The translations under genes and the position numbers were made by a program. From Bog-159 sp049516155 (GTDB lineage Bacteria; Acidobacteriota; Terriglobia; Bryobacterales; Bryobacteraceae), in the NCBI GenBank assembly GCA_049516155.1, contig JBEKTJ010000028.1, positions 1 to 43,948 of the forward strand: DNA of 43,948 nucleotides, in the 5' to 3' direction. This document shows positions 22,827-31,686 of this stretch, piece by piece. Under the pieces are notes generated by a model. The model was not told where the DNA came from. It made no database searches and saw only the letters and a list, made by a program, of their open reading frames with translations. How positions within the stretch are numbered: the first letter of the stretch is position 1; each line of letters starts with the position of its first letter.

Positions 22827-24830
22827 ATGGGCTTCCACCTCACGGTCAACTACAGTCCCAAGGGCGACCAGGCCGCCGCCATTGAAGAACTGGTGCGCGG
22901 CGTGCGCGATGGCGAGGCGCATCAAGTCCTGCTTGGCGTAACCGGCTCCGGCAAGACCTTCACCATGGCCAAGGTCATCGAGGCCATCGGGCGGCCTTCG
23001 CTGATCATGGCGCACAACAAGACCCTGGCGGCGCAGCTCTACCACGAATTCAAATCTTACTTTCCCGAAAATGCGGTGGAGTATTTTGTCAGTTACTACG
23101 ATTACTATCAGCCGGAAGCGTACATTCCATCGAGCGACGTTTACATCGAAAAAGAAGCCACCATTAACGACGAACTGGATAAGCTGCGCCTGTCCGCCAC
23201 GCGTTCGCTGTTCGAACGACGCGATTGCGTGATCGTGGCCAGCGTAAGCTGCATCTACGGCCTGGGCTCGCCCGAAGCTTATTACGGCATGCTGCTGATG
23301 CTCGAAAAAGGGCAAAAGATTTCCCGCAACCAGATTGTTTCGCGCCTGGTGGATATTCTCTACGACCGCAACGACATGGACTTCCGGCGCGGCACGTTCC
23401 GCGTGCGCGGCGACGTCATCGAAATCTGCCCCACTTACGAAGACTACGCCTACCGCATCGAAATGTTCGGCGATGAGATAGAGAGTCTTTCGCAGATCGA
23501 CCCGCTATTAGGTCAAGTGCGCCAGACCTACCAGCGGCTGCCCATCTATCCCAAGACGCACTACGTCATGTCCGACGAGACCAGAAACTCGGCCATGGCC
23601 AGCATCTTGACCGAGCTCCAATGGTGGCACAAGGAACTGGAGAAACAGGGCAAGCTGATCGAGGCGCAGCGCTTATGGCAGCGCACCATGTTCGATCTGG
23701 AAATGATGAAGGAGATCGGCTACTGCCACGGCATCGAGAATTATTCGCGGCACTTTTCCGGGCGGCTGCCCGGCGAAGCGCCTCCCACGCTGCTCGACTA
23801 TCTGCCGCACGATTCGCTGATTTTGATCGACGAGAGCCATCAAACCATCCCGCAATTGCACGGCATGTATCATGGCGACCGCTCGCGCAAGGAAGTGCTC
23901 GTGTCGCACGGATTTCGCATGCCCAGCGCGCTCGACAACCGGCCGCTCACGTTTGAAGAGTTCGAGCATCGCGTCAACCAAGTGGTATTTGTTTCGGCCA
24001 CGCCCGGCCCGTTCGAACTGACTAAGACGGCCGGCGTGGTCGTGGAGCAGATCATCCGGCCTACCGGCTTGCTCGACCCGGAAGTTGAAATCCGTCCGGT
24101 GAAAGGACAGGTGGACGATCTGCTGGGACAGATCCGGCGGCGGGTGGAAAACAACCAGCGCGTGCTGGTAACTACGCTGACGAAACGGATGGCCGAAGAT
24201 CTTGCGGAATATTACTCTGAAGTGGGCGTGCGCTGCCGTTATCTGCATTCCGAAGTGAGCACCCTCGACCGCCTTAAGATTCTGCGCGACCTGCGGCGCG
24301 GCGAGTTCGATGTGCTGATCGGGATCAACTTGCTGCGCGAAGGCCTGGACCTACCCGAGGTGTCGCTGGTGGCAATCCTGGACGCCGATAAAGAGGGCTT
24401 CCTGCGGTCCAGCGGTTCGTTGATCCAAACCATGGGGCGCGCGGCCCGCCACGTAGAAGGGCGGGCGATCCTGTATGCGGACGTGATGACCGACAGCATG
24501 AAGAAGGCCATTGAGGAGACCACCCGCCGCCGGCGCACGCAGCAGGACTACAACGAACGCAACGGCATCACGCCGCAGTCGATTATGAAGCCGATCGATA
24601 TGAGCCTGGTGGCTATAGCGGAAGCCGATTACGTAACGGTGCCGCTCGAATCCGACGATGAGATCGAGCAGATGACGCCGGAGCAGCGCAACCGCTTGCT
24701 GGGCGAGTTGGAAGAGCGCATGCGCGATGCGGCGCGCAAGTTCGAGTTCGAGAAGGCGGCGCAGATTCGGGATAGGTTGAAGGCGTTGCGGGCAAGCTCG
24801 GTGGAAGGGGTCGGGGCGACGGCGAGTTAG
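22827..24830 (+). CDS. uvrB: UvrABC excision nuclease subunit B
   Basis: This 667-residue helicase-like protein loads on DNA with UvrA and opens the lesion for UvrC in nucleotide excision repair. Walker A GVTGSGKT is at 37-44, the lesion-probing beta-hairpin YYDYYQPEAYIPSSD at about 90-104, and DESHQTIPQLHGMY and FVSATPGPFEL follow. Helicase motifs include LLREGLDLPEVSLVAILDADKEG and QTMGRAARH, and the C-terminal UVR motif (LEERMRDAARKFEFEKAAQI) is present. ATG 22827 gives the canonical MGFHLTVNYSPKGDQ opening; an upstream in-frame GTG at 22779 would start inside the hairpin region. Confidence 0.97.
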   Translation: MGFHLTVNYSPKGDQAAAIEELVRGVRDGEAHQVLLGVTGSGKTFTMAKVIEAIGRPSLIMAHNKTLAAQLYHEFKSYFPENAVEYFVSYYDYYQPEAYIPSSDVYIEKEATINDELDKLRLSATRSLFERRDCVIVASVSCIYGLGSPEAYYGMLLMLEKGQKISRNQIVSRLVDILYDRNDMDFRRGTFRVRGDVIEICPTYEDYAYRIEMFGDEIESLSQIDPLLGQVRQTYQRLPIYPKTHYVMSDETRNSAMASILTELQWWHKELEKQGKLIEAQRLWQRTMFDLEMMKEIGYCHGIENYSRHFSGRLPGEAPPTLLDYLPHDSLILIDESHQTIPQLHGMYHGDRSRKEVLVSHGFRMPSALDNRPLTFEEFEHRVNQVVFVSATPGPFELTKTAGVVVEQIIRPTGLLDPEVEIRPVKGQVDDLLGQIRRRVENNQRVLVTTLTKRMAEDLAEYYSEVGVRCRYLHSEVSTLDRLKILRDLRRGEFDVLIGINLLREGLDLPEVSLVAILDADKEGFLRSSGSLIQTMGRAARHVEGRAILYADVMTDSMKKAIEETTRRRRTQQDYNERNGITPQSIMKPIDMSLVAIAEADYVTVPLESDDEIEQMTPEQRNRLLGELEERMRDAARKFEFEKAAQIRDRLKALRASSVEGVGATAS

Positions 24831-25094
24831 AGATGGAGCTGTCCCAAGGACCGATCCATTCCACTGGACAACTCCGAATCGCGTCGCCTGTGTGTGTTCC
24901 GACTGATGGCGATCGGCGTTGCCGAGGTTACAGCAATTCGGCACGTGTCGTTTCAAACTGGCGTCGTCGACTGCGTGGCGCCGCGTCCCCACTGACGACC
25001 AATCCCATCAAAGGCCATGACTTCCAGCCTTGGGAGCATAACTATATGAGCAGGCGTGCAGGGCTCGCTTCAAAGCGGAATCCAAACGAGCCGG
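24831..25094. other. Intergenic stretch after uvrB
   Basis: No family-like frame, RNA gene or repeat was recognised. It lies between the convergent ends of uvrB and the broken DUF5615 gene. Confidence 0.5.
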
Positions 25095-25419
25095 TCAATC
25101 CATTCCGCAGCCTCGCTGACGTTCCAAATCAAACGCAAGCTCCTCAGCAATCGAGATAGGGATCGCTGCCCGAAGCAGGATGACGCCGGGGCTATGCATT
25201 CTGGACACATGTCGGTGGAAATGCGACGGCATAGTACGGCGGTCCTGGCTCACTAAATTCGTCCGGAGTCTGCAAGCAATCCGCAGGACCTCGGAATCCT
25301 TCAACCCCCTCGAGCCCAGCGTCGGCCGCCGTCCGGATATCGACTCCTACCTCGGCTCGCCGTAGCCCGCGGGTTATGCGTCCGTCGAGGTCGGCGTCAG
25401 CCTGGAATCTGACTCGCAT
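25095..25419 (-). pseudogene. DUF5615 (PIN-like toxin) gene with one frameshift
   Basis: From ATG 25419 the frame reads MRVRFQADADLDGRITRGLR then EVGVDIRTAADAGLEG and is lost near 25300. One frame over it continues DSEVLRIACRLRTNLVSQDR, then SPGVILLRAAIPISIAEEL, and ends at 25095. Joined, this is a normal-length (about 108 residues) DUF5615 protein, the PIN-like partner of DUF433. The DADL and SQDR acidic residues are kept. The start overlaps the DUF433 gene by 23 bp, the usual antitoxin-toxin order. The frameshift probably inactivates the toxin-like half. Confidence 0.75.
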
Positions 25420-25711
25420 GACGCGCCCGCTGCAGCTTCGCAATCAATTCCGCGTTCGTGTGCCTCGACTGCTGGTGTTGCGATTCGTCGGTGCGCTGCC
25501 CTTCAGCGAGGTAGGCGTCGATCTCATTCCGGTTTCCCAGATAAAATGCAAGTGCGCCATGCACCTGCTCGAGCGTCAATGCCGGGTAACAATCGACCAT
25601 GCTCTCGGCCGACATCCCTTCCCGAAACAGATAAACGAGCGAATCTAGAGACACTCTGGTGCCTCCAACCAGATACCGGTCTTCCACGATGCTAACGTAT
25701 TCCCCAGGCAC
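25397..25711 (-). CDS. DUF433 family antitoxin-like protein
   Basis: The protein of about 104 residues reads YVSIVEDRYLVGGTRVSLDS, then LVYLFREGMSAESMVDCYPA and LTLEQVHGALAFYLGNR, the DUF433 winged-helix domain. DUF433 commonly precedes a DUF5615 PIN-like protein in type II toxin-antitoxin-like pairs. The start is uncertain: GTG 25711 is used. An ATGGA about 20 bp upstream, out of frame, suggests the true start (expected MDLVPGEYVS) was altered by a small insertion. The open frame continues far upstream antisense to the permease, which is not meaningful. Confidence 0.75.
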   Translation of the reverse strand: MPGEYVSIVEDRYLVGGTRVSLDSLVYLFREGMSAESMVDCYPALTLEQVHGALAFYLGNRNEIDAYLAEGQRTDESQHQQSRHTNAELIAKLQRARHASQIPG

Positions 25712-25830
25712 CAGATCGTCCCGAAATCCATAGTGACACGCGAAGCCGCCCGGCGCAAAGCAGCGGCTCCAGAAGTGCCCTCGTAAATCGCCCCGCCGCG
25801 CCCAAATGGTCCCATCCAGTAGACGTTGGG

Positions 25831-27162
25831 CTAACGGACTTCCCCGCCCCACCGCCGCCACACCCAAAACGCCGCCACCCCGCTCGCCAGCACTCCCAGC
25901 CCGCCCAGCACGAACGTCCATCCGGATGTCGCAAACACGTACCCCCAACCGATCAGCGCCAGCACGCTGGGCAGCGGATACAGCCACATCCGGAAGGGAA
26001 GCCGCACGTCCGGCCGGGATCTGCGCAGCACCTCCACCGCCGCAATCTGCCCCATAAACTGGATCAAGATGCGCGCCGTCAGGGTCGCCGAAACCACCCA
26101 ATCCAGGCTCAACATCCCGCCTGTGATAGCCAGCCCGCCGATCACCAGCAGGGAAACGTACGGAAAATCGCCCTTGGGGTGCAGGCGCGCGAAGGGCTTC
26201 CAGAAGTATCCATCCAGCGCCGCGGCGTAGGGCACCCGGCTGTACGCCAGCAACAGCGCGAACACGGAAGCCACCGCCGACCACAGGATCAGCACGGTCA
26301 CCGCGCGGCCGGCCCAGGGCCCGTAAAGAATCTCCATGAATCGCGCCGCCACGAATTTCGATTGCGCCGCTTCGCGCCAGGGCACCACCGCCATGATGGC
26401 CAGGGTCATCAGTGCGTACATTGCACCCACCAGCAGCACCGAGAGCACGATGGAGCGCGGCATGGTGCGCTCCGGCCGGCGCACTTCGCCGCCCACGAAG
26501 CAGACGCCGTAATAGCCCAGATAGTTGTACATGGCGATCAACGTGGCTCCGCCCAGTCCCGCCATGAAGGCCGGCGAAATGGTAAACGCGCGGGGCGGAA
26601 AATCGAATGCGCGGCGGGCGTCGAAATGCATGAAGCCGGCCGCCACGATCCACGCCACGGTGGCCAGCATGCCGATCCACAGCACCACCGTCAGGCGGCC
26701 CACCGACCGGATGCCGCGGTAGAGCAGCGCGATCACCAGCAAACCCACCACCAGCACGCCCAGGCGCGTCTCCCAAACACCGATACCGCCGCGGAAATAG
26801 CCCAGGTATTGCGCGAAACCAATGTAGCCGGTGGAGATCTCCAGCGGCCCGCTGAAGATGAATTGCCAGATGAACAGAAACGGCAGCAAGGCGCCCAGGC
26901 GCGTGCGGCGGAAAGCCTCGCGCAAGTACAGATAGCTGCCGCCTTCGCCCGGCATGGCCGCCGCCAGTTCCGCCCACACCAGCCCGTCGCAGAGCGCCAG
27001 CACCGCGCCCACGGCCCAGCCCAGCATGCATTGCGGACCGCCCATGGCCCCGATCATCAGCGGGATGGTCACGAAAGGGCCTACCCCGACCATGTTGCTC
27101 ATGTTCAGGGCGGTGGCTTCGAGCAGCCCCAGCCCGCGCGTCAGTCCATGCGGTTTGGCCAT
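25831..27162 (-). CDS. APC-family amino acid permease
   Basis: This 443-residue inner-membrane transporter has about 12 predicted membrane helices. It opens with the APC signature (LGLLEATALNMSNMVGVGPF, then VTIPLMIG), where helix 1 is broken by a GVGP motif for substrate and ion binding. WAELAAAMPGEGGSYLYLRE and later hydrophobic segments (TVLILWSAVASVFALLLAYS) follow. The substrate is probably an amino acid or amine. The ATG at 27162 is chosen because it gives the usual MAKPHGLTRGLGL start. A TACAAC element lies five bases upstream of it, divergent from the DinB gene. Confidence 0.9.
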   Translation of the reverse strand: MAKPHGLTRGLGLLEATALNMSNMVGVGPFVTIPLMIGAMGGPQCMLGWAVGAVLALCDGLVWAELAAAMPGEGGSYLYLREAFRRTRLGALLPFLFIWQFIFSGPLEISTGYIGFAQYLGYFRGGIGVWETRLGVLVVGLLVIALLYRGIRSVGRLTVVLWIGMLATVAWIVAAGFMHFDARRAFDFPPRAFTISPAFMAGLGGATLIAMYNYLGYYGVCFVGGEVRRPERTMPRSIVLSVLLVGAMYALMTLAIMAVVPWREAAQSKFVAARFMEILYGPWAGRAVTVLILWSAVASVFALLLAYSRVPYAAALDGYFWKPFARLHPKGDFPYVSLLVIGGLAITGGMLSLDWVVSATLTARILIQFMGQIAAVEVLRRSRPDVRLPFRMWLYPLPSVLALIGWGYVFATSGWTFVLGGLGVLASGVAAFWVWRRWGGEVR

Positions 27163-27167
27163 CGTCC

Positions 27168-27173
27168 GTTGTA
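27168..27173 (-). promoter_or_regulatory. -10 hexamer (minus-strand TACAAC) 5 nt before the permease
   Basis: It is another near-leaderless arrangement. On the opposite strand TAACAT (27172-27177) overlaps it and may serve the divergent DinB gene, which also has a Shine-Dalgarno. Confidence 0.35.
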
Positions 27174-27194
27174 ACATAGCGCAAGGAGGCTCTC

Positions 27195-27710
27195 ATGTTT
27201 ACACCCGATCAAGCTAAAGGACTGTCCATGGTTTTCCTGCAAAGCCTGGGCAATGAAATTCCCACCACGCGGCGCGTGCTGGCGGCCGTTCCCGAAGCGC
27301 AGCTCGATTTCAAGCTGGGCGACAAAGGTCGCACCACGCGCGAACTGATGTGGCACATCGCGCACAGCGAGCGATGGTTCGGCGAATCCGTCGTTGCCGG
27401 TAGCTTCGGCGCCGGCGGATCCGATGGAGAGCCGCCCGCGACAGCGGCGGAGATTCTGGCCTATTACGATGAGCACGTACCCCCGGTTTCCGATAAGATT
27501 GCCACGCTATCCGGCGAGCAACTTGCGGCGCCGGCGAACTTCTTCAACGTGTTCAACCTGCCGCTGGTGCTGTACATGGACTTCTGGATCAAGCACACCG
27601 TGCATCACCGCGGCCAGCTCAGCATGCAGCTTAGGGCGATGAATGCGCGGGTGCCGGATATCTATGGTGGAAGCGCGGACGAGCCGTTCGCCATGCCGGC
27701 CACCGCGTAG
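27195..27710 (+). CDS. DinB-fold protein (four-helix bundle), cytosolic
   Basis: This 171-residue protein has the DinB/YfiT-like layout. A first helix with early His is absent, but RELMWHIAHSERWFGESV supplies one His pair. The late HTVHHRGQLSMQLRAM supplies the other, together a likely three-His divalent metal site. Relatives include mycothiol- or bacillithiol-dependent transferases and damage-inducible proteins; the function here is unknown. AAGGAGG sits five bases before the ATG. A second, exported DinB-like protein is encoded at 38998. Confidence 0.85.
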   Translation: MFTPDQAKGLSMVFLQSLGNEIPTTRRVLAAVPEAQLDFKLGDKGRTTRELMWHIAHSERWFGESVVAGSFGAGGSDGEPPATAAEILAYYDEHVPPVSDKIATLSGEQLAAPANFFNVFNLPLVLYMDFWIKHTVHHRGQLSMQLRAMNARVPDIYGGSADEPFAMPATA

Positions 27711-27724
27711 CGGCTTGTGGACTC

Positions 27725-27766
27725 GCCGCCTAAAAAGGCGGCTGCGGCCAAGATTGGCCACCCTCC
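27725..27766. repeat. Two hairpins with CCCTCC tail
   Basis: GCCGCCT-AAAA-AGGCGGC (27725-27742) and GGCCAA-GA-TTGGCC (27746-27759) are followed by ACCCTCC. The first uses the same GCCGCCT stem as the third hairpin of the 15.2 kb cluster, evidence that these are copies of one element family. Confidence 0.65.
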
Positions 27767-27785
27767 GAATGGTTTTCCACTGTCG

Positions 27786-27791
27786 TAGAAT
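27786..27791 (+). promoter_or_regulatory. -10 hexamer TAGAAT 6 nt before a TTG start
   Basis: It heads the glycosyltransferase operon. The six-base gap matches the other leaderless-type genes although the start codon is TTG. Confidence 0.45.
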
Positions 27792-27797
27792 CTTAGT

Positions 27798-28811
27798 TTG
27801 CGCGATATCCTCGTAACGGTGGTGGTCCCCACGCTGGCCGCGGATGCGAGGCTTCAGGAATGCGTCGCCGCCTTGGCGCAGCAGACGCGACCCGATTTCG
27901 AATTGATCATCGTCGACAATAGTGGGTCCGGCGCGGTGCGGCGCAGCGGCGCGGCGCTGCCGGGCCTGCGTGTCATCGAAGAACCGCGCAACCTGGGATT
28001 CGGTGCGGCCGTCAACGACGCTTTTCACCAGTCCCGCAGTCCGTATCTCGCCACGCTTAACGACGATGCCGTGCCGCACCCAGGGTGGCTTGCGGCCCTG
28101 ATATCCGCCATGGAAGCGCGGCCCGACGCGGGCATGTGCGCCTCGCAAGTGCGGCTGTACGGCGAAGATGCGCTGGATTCGGCCGGCATGCTGGTGTCGG
28201 GCGATGGCAGCAGCAAGCAACGCGGCCATGCGCGTCCGCCGAAGTTCTTTCCGGTGACCGAGGAAGTCCTGTTTCCCAGCGGTTCGGCGGCGCTATACCG
28301 GCGGGCGATGCTGGAGCAGATTGGCGGGTTCGACGACGACTTCTTCCTGTACTGCGAAGATACGGACCTAGGGCTGCGCGCACGCTGGGCCGGCTGGCGC
28401 TGCATCTACGTGCCGGAAGCGGTGGTGGAGCATCATTATTCGCATTCCGCGGGCCGCGCCTCGCGGTTGAAAGCTTATTTCGTGGAACGCAACCGGCTGT
28501 TTGTGCTGGCGAAGAATTTTCCTGCGCGCATGCTGGCCGCCGCGCCGTTCGTATCGCTGGCGCGATATGGGTGGCATCTGCGATTCATGCTGCGCGGACG
28601 CGGCGCCGCCGCGCGATTTCGGCTGGAAGGCGCGTCCGCCTGGCGCATGCCCTGGTACGTGCTGAAGGCGCACGGCGCGCTGCTGCTGAATGCGCCGGCA
28701 TTGCTGCGCAAACGCCGCGAGATCCGAAGCACCGCGCGTCTTACGCCGCATATCTACCGCCGGCTGCTGCGCGCGCATTCCATTTCGGCGCGCCGGGTGG
28801 CGGAGCTTTGA
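27798..28811 (+). CDS. Family 2 glycosyltransferase (rhamnosyltransferase-like)
   Basis: This 337-residue GT-A enzyme has TVVVPTLAADARLQECVAAL and IIVDNSGSG at the nucleotide-sugar site. NDDAVPHPGWLAALI contains the metal-binding acidic triad. The FLYCEDTDLGLRARWAGW and EHHYSHSAGR segments are typical of rhamnosyl- or galactofuranosyl-type transferases that decorate cell-surface polysaccharide. A hydrophobic C-terminal stretch may anchor it to the membrane. The TTG start is supported by family alignment (DILVTVVVPT). It is the first gene of a five-gene run with gaps of 12 bases or less. Confidence 0.85.
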   Translation: MRDILVTVVVPTLAADARLQECVAALAQQTRPDFELIIVDNSGSGAVRRSGAALPGLRVIEEPRNLGFGAAVNDAFHQSRSPYLATLNDDAVPHPGWLAALISAMEARPDAGMCASQVRLYGEDALDSAGMLVSGDGSSKQRGHARPPKFFPVTEEVLFPSGSAALYRRAMLEQIGGFDDDFFLYCEDTDLGLRARWAGWRCIYVPEAVVEHHYSHSAGRASRLKAYFVERNRLFVLAKNFPARMLAAAPFVSLARYGWHLRFMLRGRGAAARFRLEGASAWRMPWYVLKAHGALLLNAPALLRKRREIRSTARLTPHIYRRLLRAHSISARRVAEL

Positions 28812-28813
28812 CC

Positions 28814-29569
28814 ATGCCGGCCATGCCCACACCCCCATCGCCGGACCCGCTGCTCATCATCGTTCCGGCATACAACGAGGAAGGCGCGGTGGGAGCCGTC
28901 GTGCGCGCCATCCATACCGCCATGCCCGGAACCCCGGTGTTGGTCATCGACGATTGCTCCATGGACGCGACCCAGGCCGCCGCTCGCGAAGCCGGCGCGC
29001 GCGTGCTTGGGCTGCCACATCACCTCGGACTGGGCGGCTGCGTGCAAGCGGGCTATAAACTGGCGTTCGAGTTGGGATATGGATACGTGATCCGGGTAGA
29101 CGGCGACGGGCAACACGATGCACGCGACATCCCGCGCGTTTACGAAGCTCTGCGTACGTCCGGGTGCGAGATGGTCATCGGATCGCGCTTCGTGAACGGA
29201 AACGGCGGCGGCGCCGGGGGAATCCGCGGACTGGGCATCCGCTTTTTCCGGATGGTGCTGCGCCCCATCCTGGGACAGCGGGTACACGATCCGACTTCCG
29301 GTTTCGTGGGGGTGAACCGCAACGCGCTGCAAGTTTTCAGCAAGAGCTTTCCACTGGAATACCCGGAGATTGAAGCGCTGGTAGTGCTGCAGCGTAAACA
29401 ATTCCGCTTCCTCGAGATTCCGTGCCGGATGCACCCGCGCACCACCGGGCGCTCGTCGATCACGGCTGTGCGTTCGATCTATTACATTGTCCACGTGTTG
29501 CTTGGAGTATTCGTCAATGTGCTCAAATTCGATCAGCGGGCGCGGCGTCCCGCCAAACCCGGTAAGTAA
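28814..29569 (+). CDS. Family 2 glycosyltransferase (dolichol-phosphate mannosyltransferase-like)
   Basis: This 251-residue GT2 has LLIIVPAYNEEGAVGAVVRA, VIDDCSMDAT and the DXD motif in RVDGDGQHDARDIP. GSRFVNGNGG and PTSGFVGVNR follow. It resembles bacterial DPM1/polyprenyl-phosphate glycosyltransferases, which make a lipid-linked sugar donor on the cytoplasmic face. The start is two bases after the previous stop, so translation is coupled. The DUF2304 protein and the GT-C-like protein that follow fit a polyprenyl-phosphate-sugar pathway. Confidence 0.88.
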   Translation: MPAMPTPPSPDPLLIIVPAYNEEGAVGAVVRAIHTAMPGTPVLVIDDCSMDATQAAAREAGARVLGLPHHLGLGGCVQAGYKLAFELGYGYVIRVDGDGQHDARDIPRVYEALRTSGCEMVIGSRFVNGNGGGAGGIRGLGIRFFRMVLRPILGQRVHDPTSGFVGVNRNALQVFSKSFPLEYPEIEALVVLQRKQFRFLEIPCRMHPRTTGRSSITAVRSIYYIVHVLLGVFVNVLKFDQRARRPAKPGK

Positions 29570-29581
29570 GGGAGGAGATTC

Positions 29582-29941
29582 ATGGACCGCCTTTTGAATG
29601 TGTTGACCGTGTTGAGCGGGCTGCTGCTGCTGTTCGTGCTGGTTTCGGTGCGGCGCGCGCACATCCGCGTGGAATATTCGGTAAGCTGGTTACTGGCCGC
29701 TGCCGCTCTGGTAATTCTCTCGCGTTCCCGCGGCATGCTGGAGGCGGCGGCGCACAAACTGGGACTTGCGGACCCGCCCCTGGCGCTGCTTCTGTTGGTC
29801 GGCTGTGTGTTTCTGCTCATGTTCTACCGGTTCTCTGTGATCATCTCCAAGCTGCGCGACGATAACATCGCGCTGGCGCAGCGCCTTGCCATCCTTGAGT
29901 ATCACTTGCAAACTTTGCGGGACGGCCAGCCGCATGCCTGA
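29582..29941 (+). CDS. DUF2304 membrane protein
   Basis: This 119-residue protein has three predicted membrane helices (LNVLTVLSGLLLLFVLVSV; SVSWLLAAAALVILS; LALLLLVGCVFLLMFYRFSV) and an amphipathic, coiled-coil-like tail (KLRDDNIALAQRLAILEYHL). DUF2304 proteins are usually found beside DPM-like glycosyltransferases and may anchor or assist them. GGAGGAG precedes the ATG. It overlaps the next gene by eight bases. Confidence 0.85.
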   Translation: MDRLLNVLTVLSGLLLLFVLVSVRRAHIRVEYSVSWLLAAAALVILSRSRGMLEAAAHKLGLADPPLALLLLVGCVFLLMFYRFSVIISKLRDDNIALAQRLAILEYHLQTLRDGQPHA

Positions 29942-31685
29942 GGTTCGACGCCCTAAGAACGCGAAGAAGAAACTGCGCGCCGCGGAAAGAGCGACACCGG
30001 CGGCGCCGCGGAAACCCGCTACGCACTGGTGGATCTACGCCGCCGCGGCCGTGGCCTTGTGTGCCGCGTACCTGGTCTACGCTCCGGCACTGGGCGGGCC
30101 TTTCGTCTTCGATGATATTTCCCTGCCCTATGGCACGCCGGGTTTTCCCAATCCCCTGCGCTTCTGGATCGGCGGTGTCCGGCCGCTGCTCATGTTCAGT
30201 TACTGGGTCAACAGCCGGTTCTCGCCCGCGCCCGATGGTTTTCACGTAATCAACCTACTGTGCCACTTACTCAATACCGTCCTGATATTTTTCATTACCA
30301 GCAAGATTGCCCGGAAGCTGTTGCAGCCCGATTCGCCGGATTGGCTGCTGCCGGCCTTCGCGGCAGCGGTTTTTCTATTTCATCCTATTCAGACGGAAGC
30401 GGTGTCCTACATCGCGGGCCGGTCCGAATGCCTGAGCGTGTTGTTTTTCCTGGCAGCCTTCGCGGTCTTCTTATACCGGCGCGCGCCTGCCGTCTCCTGG
30501 AAAGTCGCCATCGCCGTGCTCGTGCTGTTCGCCGCCGCCGTCGCCACCAAGGAACATACGCTGGTGCTGCCCGCCCTGCTGCTGCTGACCGACTATTACT
30601 GGAATCCCGGCGCCGCATTCAGCGGCATGCGCCGAAACTGGCGGCTCTATGTGCCGATCGCGTTTGGCGCCGCGGTTGGCGCGGTTTTCGTCGCCAGGAT
30701 ACTGGCGCATAACGGCAGCGCCGGCTTTGGCATGAAAGACCTCACCTGGTATCAATACTTTTTCACCGAGTGCCGCGCGTTCTTCGTCTACCTGCGGCTG
30801 CTGGTGTTCCCCGCCGGACAGAGCATCGATTGGGATTATCCGATCTCCCGGAACATTACCGACCATGGCGCCATCTTCGGACTAGCCGCCATCCTGGTCC
30901 TGGTGGCCGCCGCCATCTATTTCCGGCGGCGCTATCCCCTGGCCTCTTACGGCTTCCTGGTCTACGTGCTGCTGATGGCGCCCACGTCTTCGTTCGTGCC
31001 GATCAAAGATCCGCTCGCCGAGCGGCGGTTGTATCTGCCCATGATCGGCATACTGCTGGTGGCGATGGCGGCGCTGGCGCGCCTTCGCGTGGATCGCCGC
31101 AAATTGGCCGCCGCGCTTTGTGGGATCGTCGCCGTGCTGGGTTTTCTGACGTACCAGCGCAACCAGCTTTGGGCCAGCGAAGCCGCCTTGTGGGAAGACG
31201 CCGCGCGCCAATCCCCCAGCAGGCAGCGTGTGCTCTCTCAATTGGCGCACACCTATTTCACCAACGGCCGTTGCCTGGACGCGATCGCGAAGTATACCGA
31301 TGCGGCGCGGGTGGCGCCGCCGGATTACGGCTTGCTGATCGATTGGGGCTTGTCCTACGATTGCGCGGACCAGCCCGATGCTGCGGTAGCCAAGTTGCGC
31401 GAGGCTGCGTCGCTCAACCCCACCGCGCATGCTTATTCGCAAATCGCCATGGTCTATGCCAAGCGATCGCGCTGGCAGGAGGCATTGCAAGCTCTGGACC
31501 TGGCAGGCAAACTGGACGCCAACTACGACATGATCTACGACACCCGCGGCGGCATCCGCGCCAAGACCGGCGATCTCGCCGGGGCCGCGGACGATTATCG
31601 GCACGCCGTAGCGCTCAACCCAGCCAATGAACACGCCCGCCATATGCTGGAGATCGTCGAGCGGCAATTGAATTCCCGGCAATGA
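29934..31685 (+). CDS. Polytopic GT-C-like glycosyltransferase with C-terminal TPRs (TMTC-like)
   Basis: This 583-residue protein has a basic cytosolic start (RRPKNAKKKLRAAER), about 10-12 membrane helices, and an early lumenal-loop acidic pair in GGPFVFDDIS, as expected for GT-C enzymes using polyprenyl-phosphate sugars. HPIQTEAVSYIAGRSECLS is a TMTC/O-mannosyltransferase-like segment. The last 150 residues are TPRs (LAHTYFTNGRCLDAIAKYTD; MVYAKRSRWQEALQALDLAG). It could transfer the sugar made by the DPM-like neighbour to a protein or polymer outside the membrane. That role is inferred from context and architecture. Confidence 0.75.
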   Translation: MPEVRRPKNAKKKLRAAERATPAAPRKPATHWWIYAAAAVALCAAYLVYAPALGGPFVFDDISLPYGTPGFPNPLRFWIGGVRPLLMFSYWVNSRFSPAPDGFHVINLLCHLLNTVLIFFITSKIARKLLQPDSPDWLLPAFAAAVFLFHPIQTEAVSYIAGRSECLSVLFFLAAFAVFLYRRAPAVSWKVAIAVLVLFAAAVATKEHTLVLPALLLLTDYYWNPGAAFSGMRRNWRLYVPIAFGAAVGAVFVARILAHNGSAGFGMKDLTWYQYFFTECRAFFVYLRLLVFPAGQSIDWDYPISRNITDHGAIFGLAAILVLVAAAIYFRRRYPLASYGFLVYVLLMAPTSSFVPIKDPLAERRLYLPMIGILLVAMAALARLRVDRRKLAAALCGIVAVLGFLTYQRNQLWASEAALWEDAARQSPSRQRVLSQLAHTYFTNGRCLDAIAKYTDAARVAPPDYGLLIDWGLSYDCADQPDAAVAKLREAASLNPTAHAYSQIAMVYAKRSRWQEALQALDLAGKLDANYDMIYDTRGGIRAKTGDLAGAADDYRHAVALNPANEHARHMLEIVERQLNSRQ

Positions 31686-31686
31686 C

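Noticed and set aside
26179..27174. Plus-strand 331-codon frame opposite the permease
   Set aside because: His/Arg/Gln-rich composition typical of antisense of Leu/Ala-rich membrane-protein DNA, and the permease on the other strand is unambiguous.
25712..27196. Minus-strand frame that continues upstream of DUF433 and would fuse it to about 490 extra residues
   Set aside because: The extension overlaps the APC permease in another frame and looks like frame-shifted membrane-protein codons; only the DUF433 part resembles a protein.
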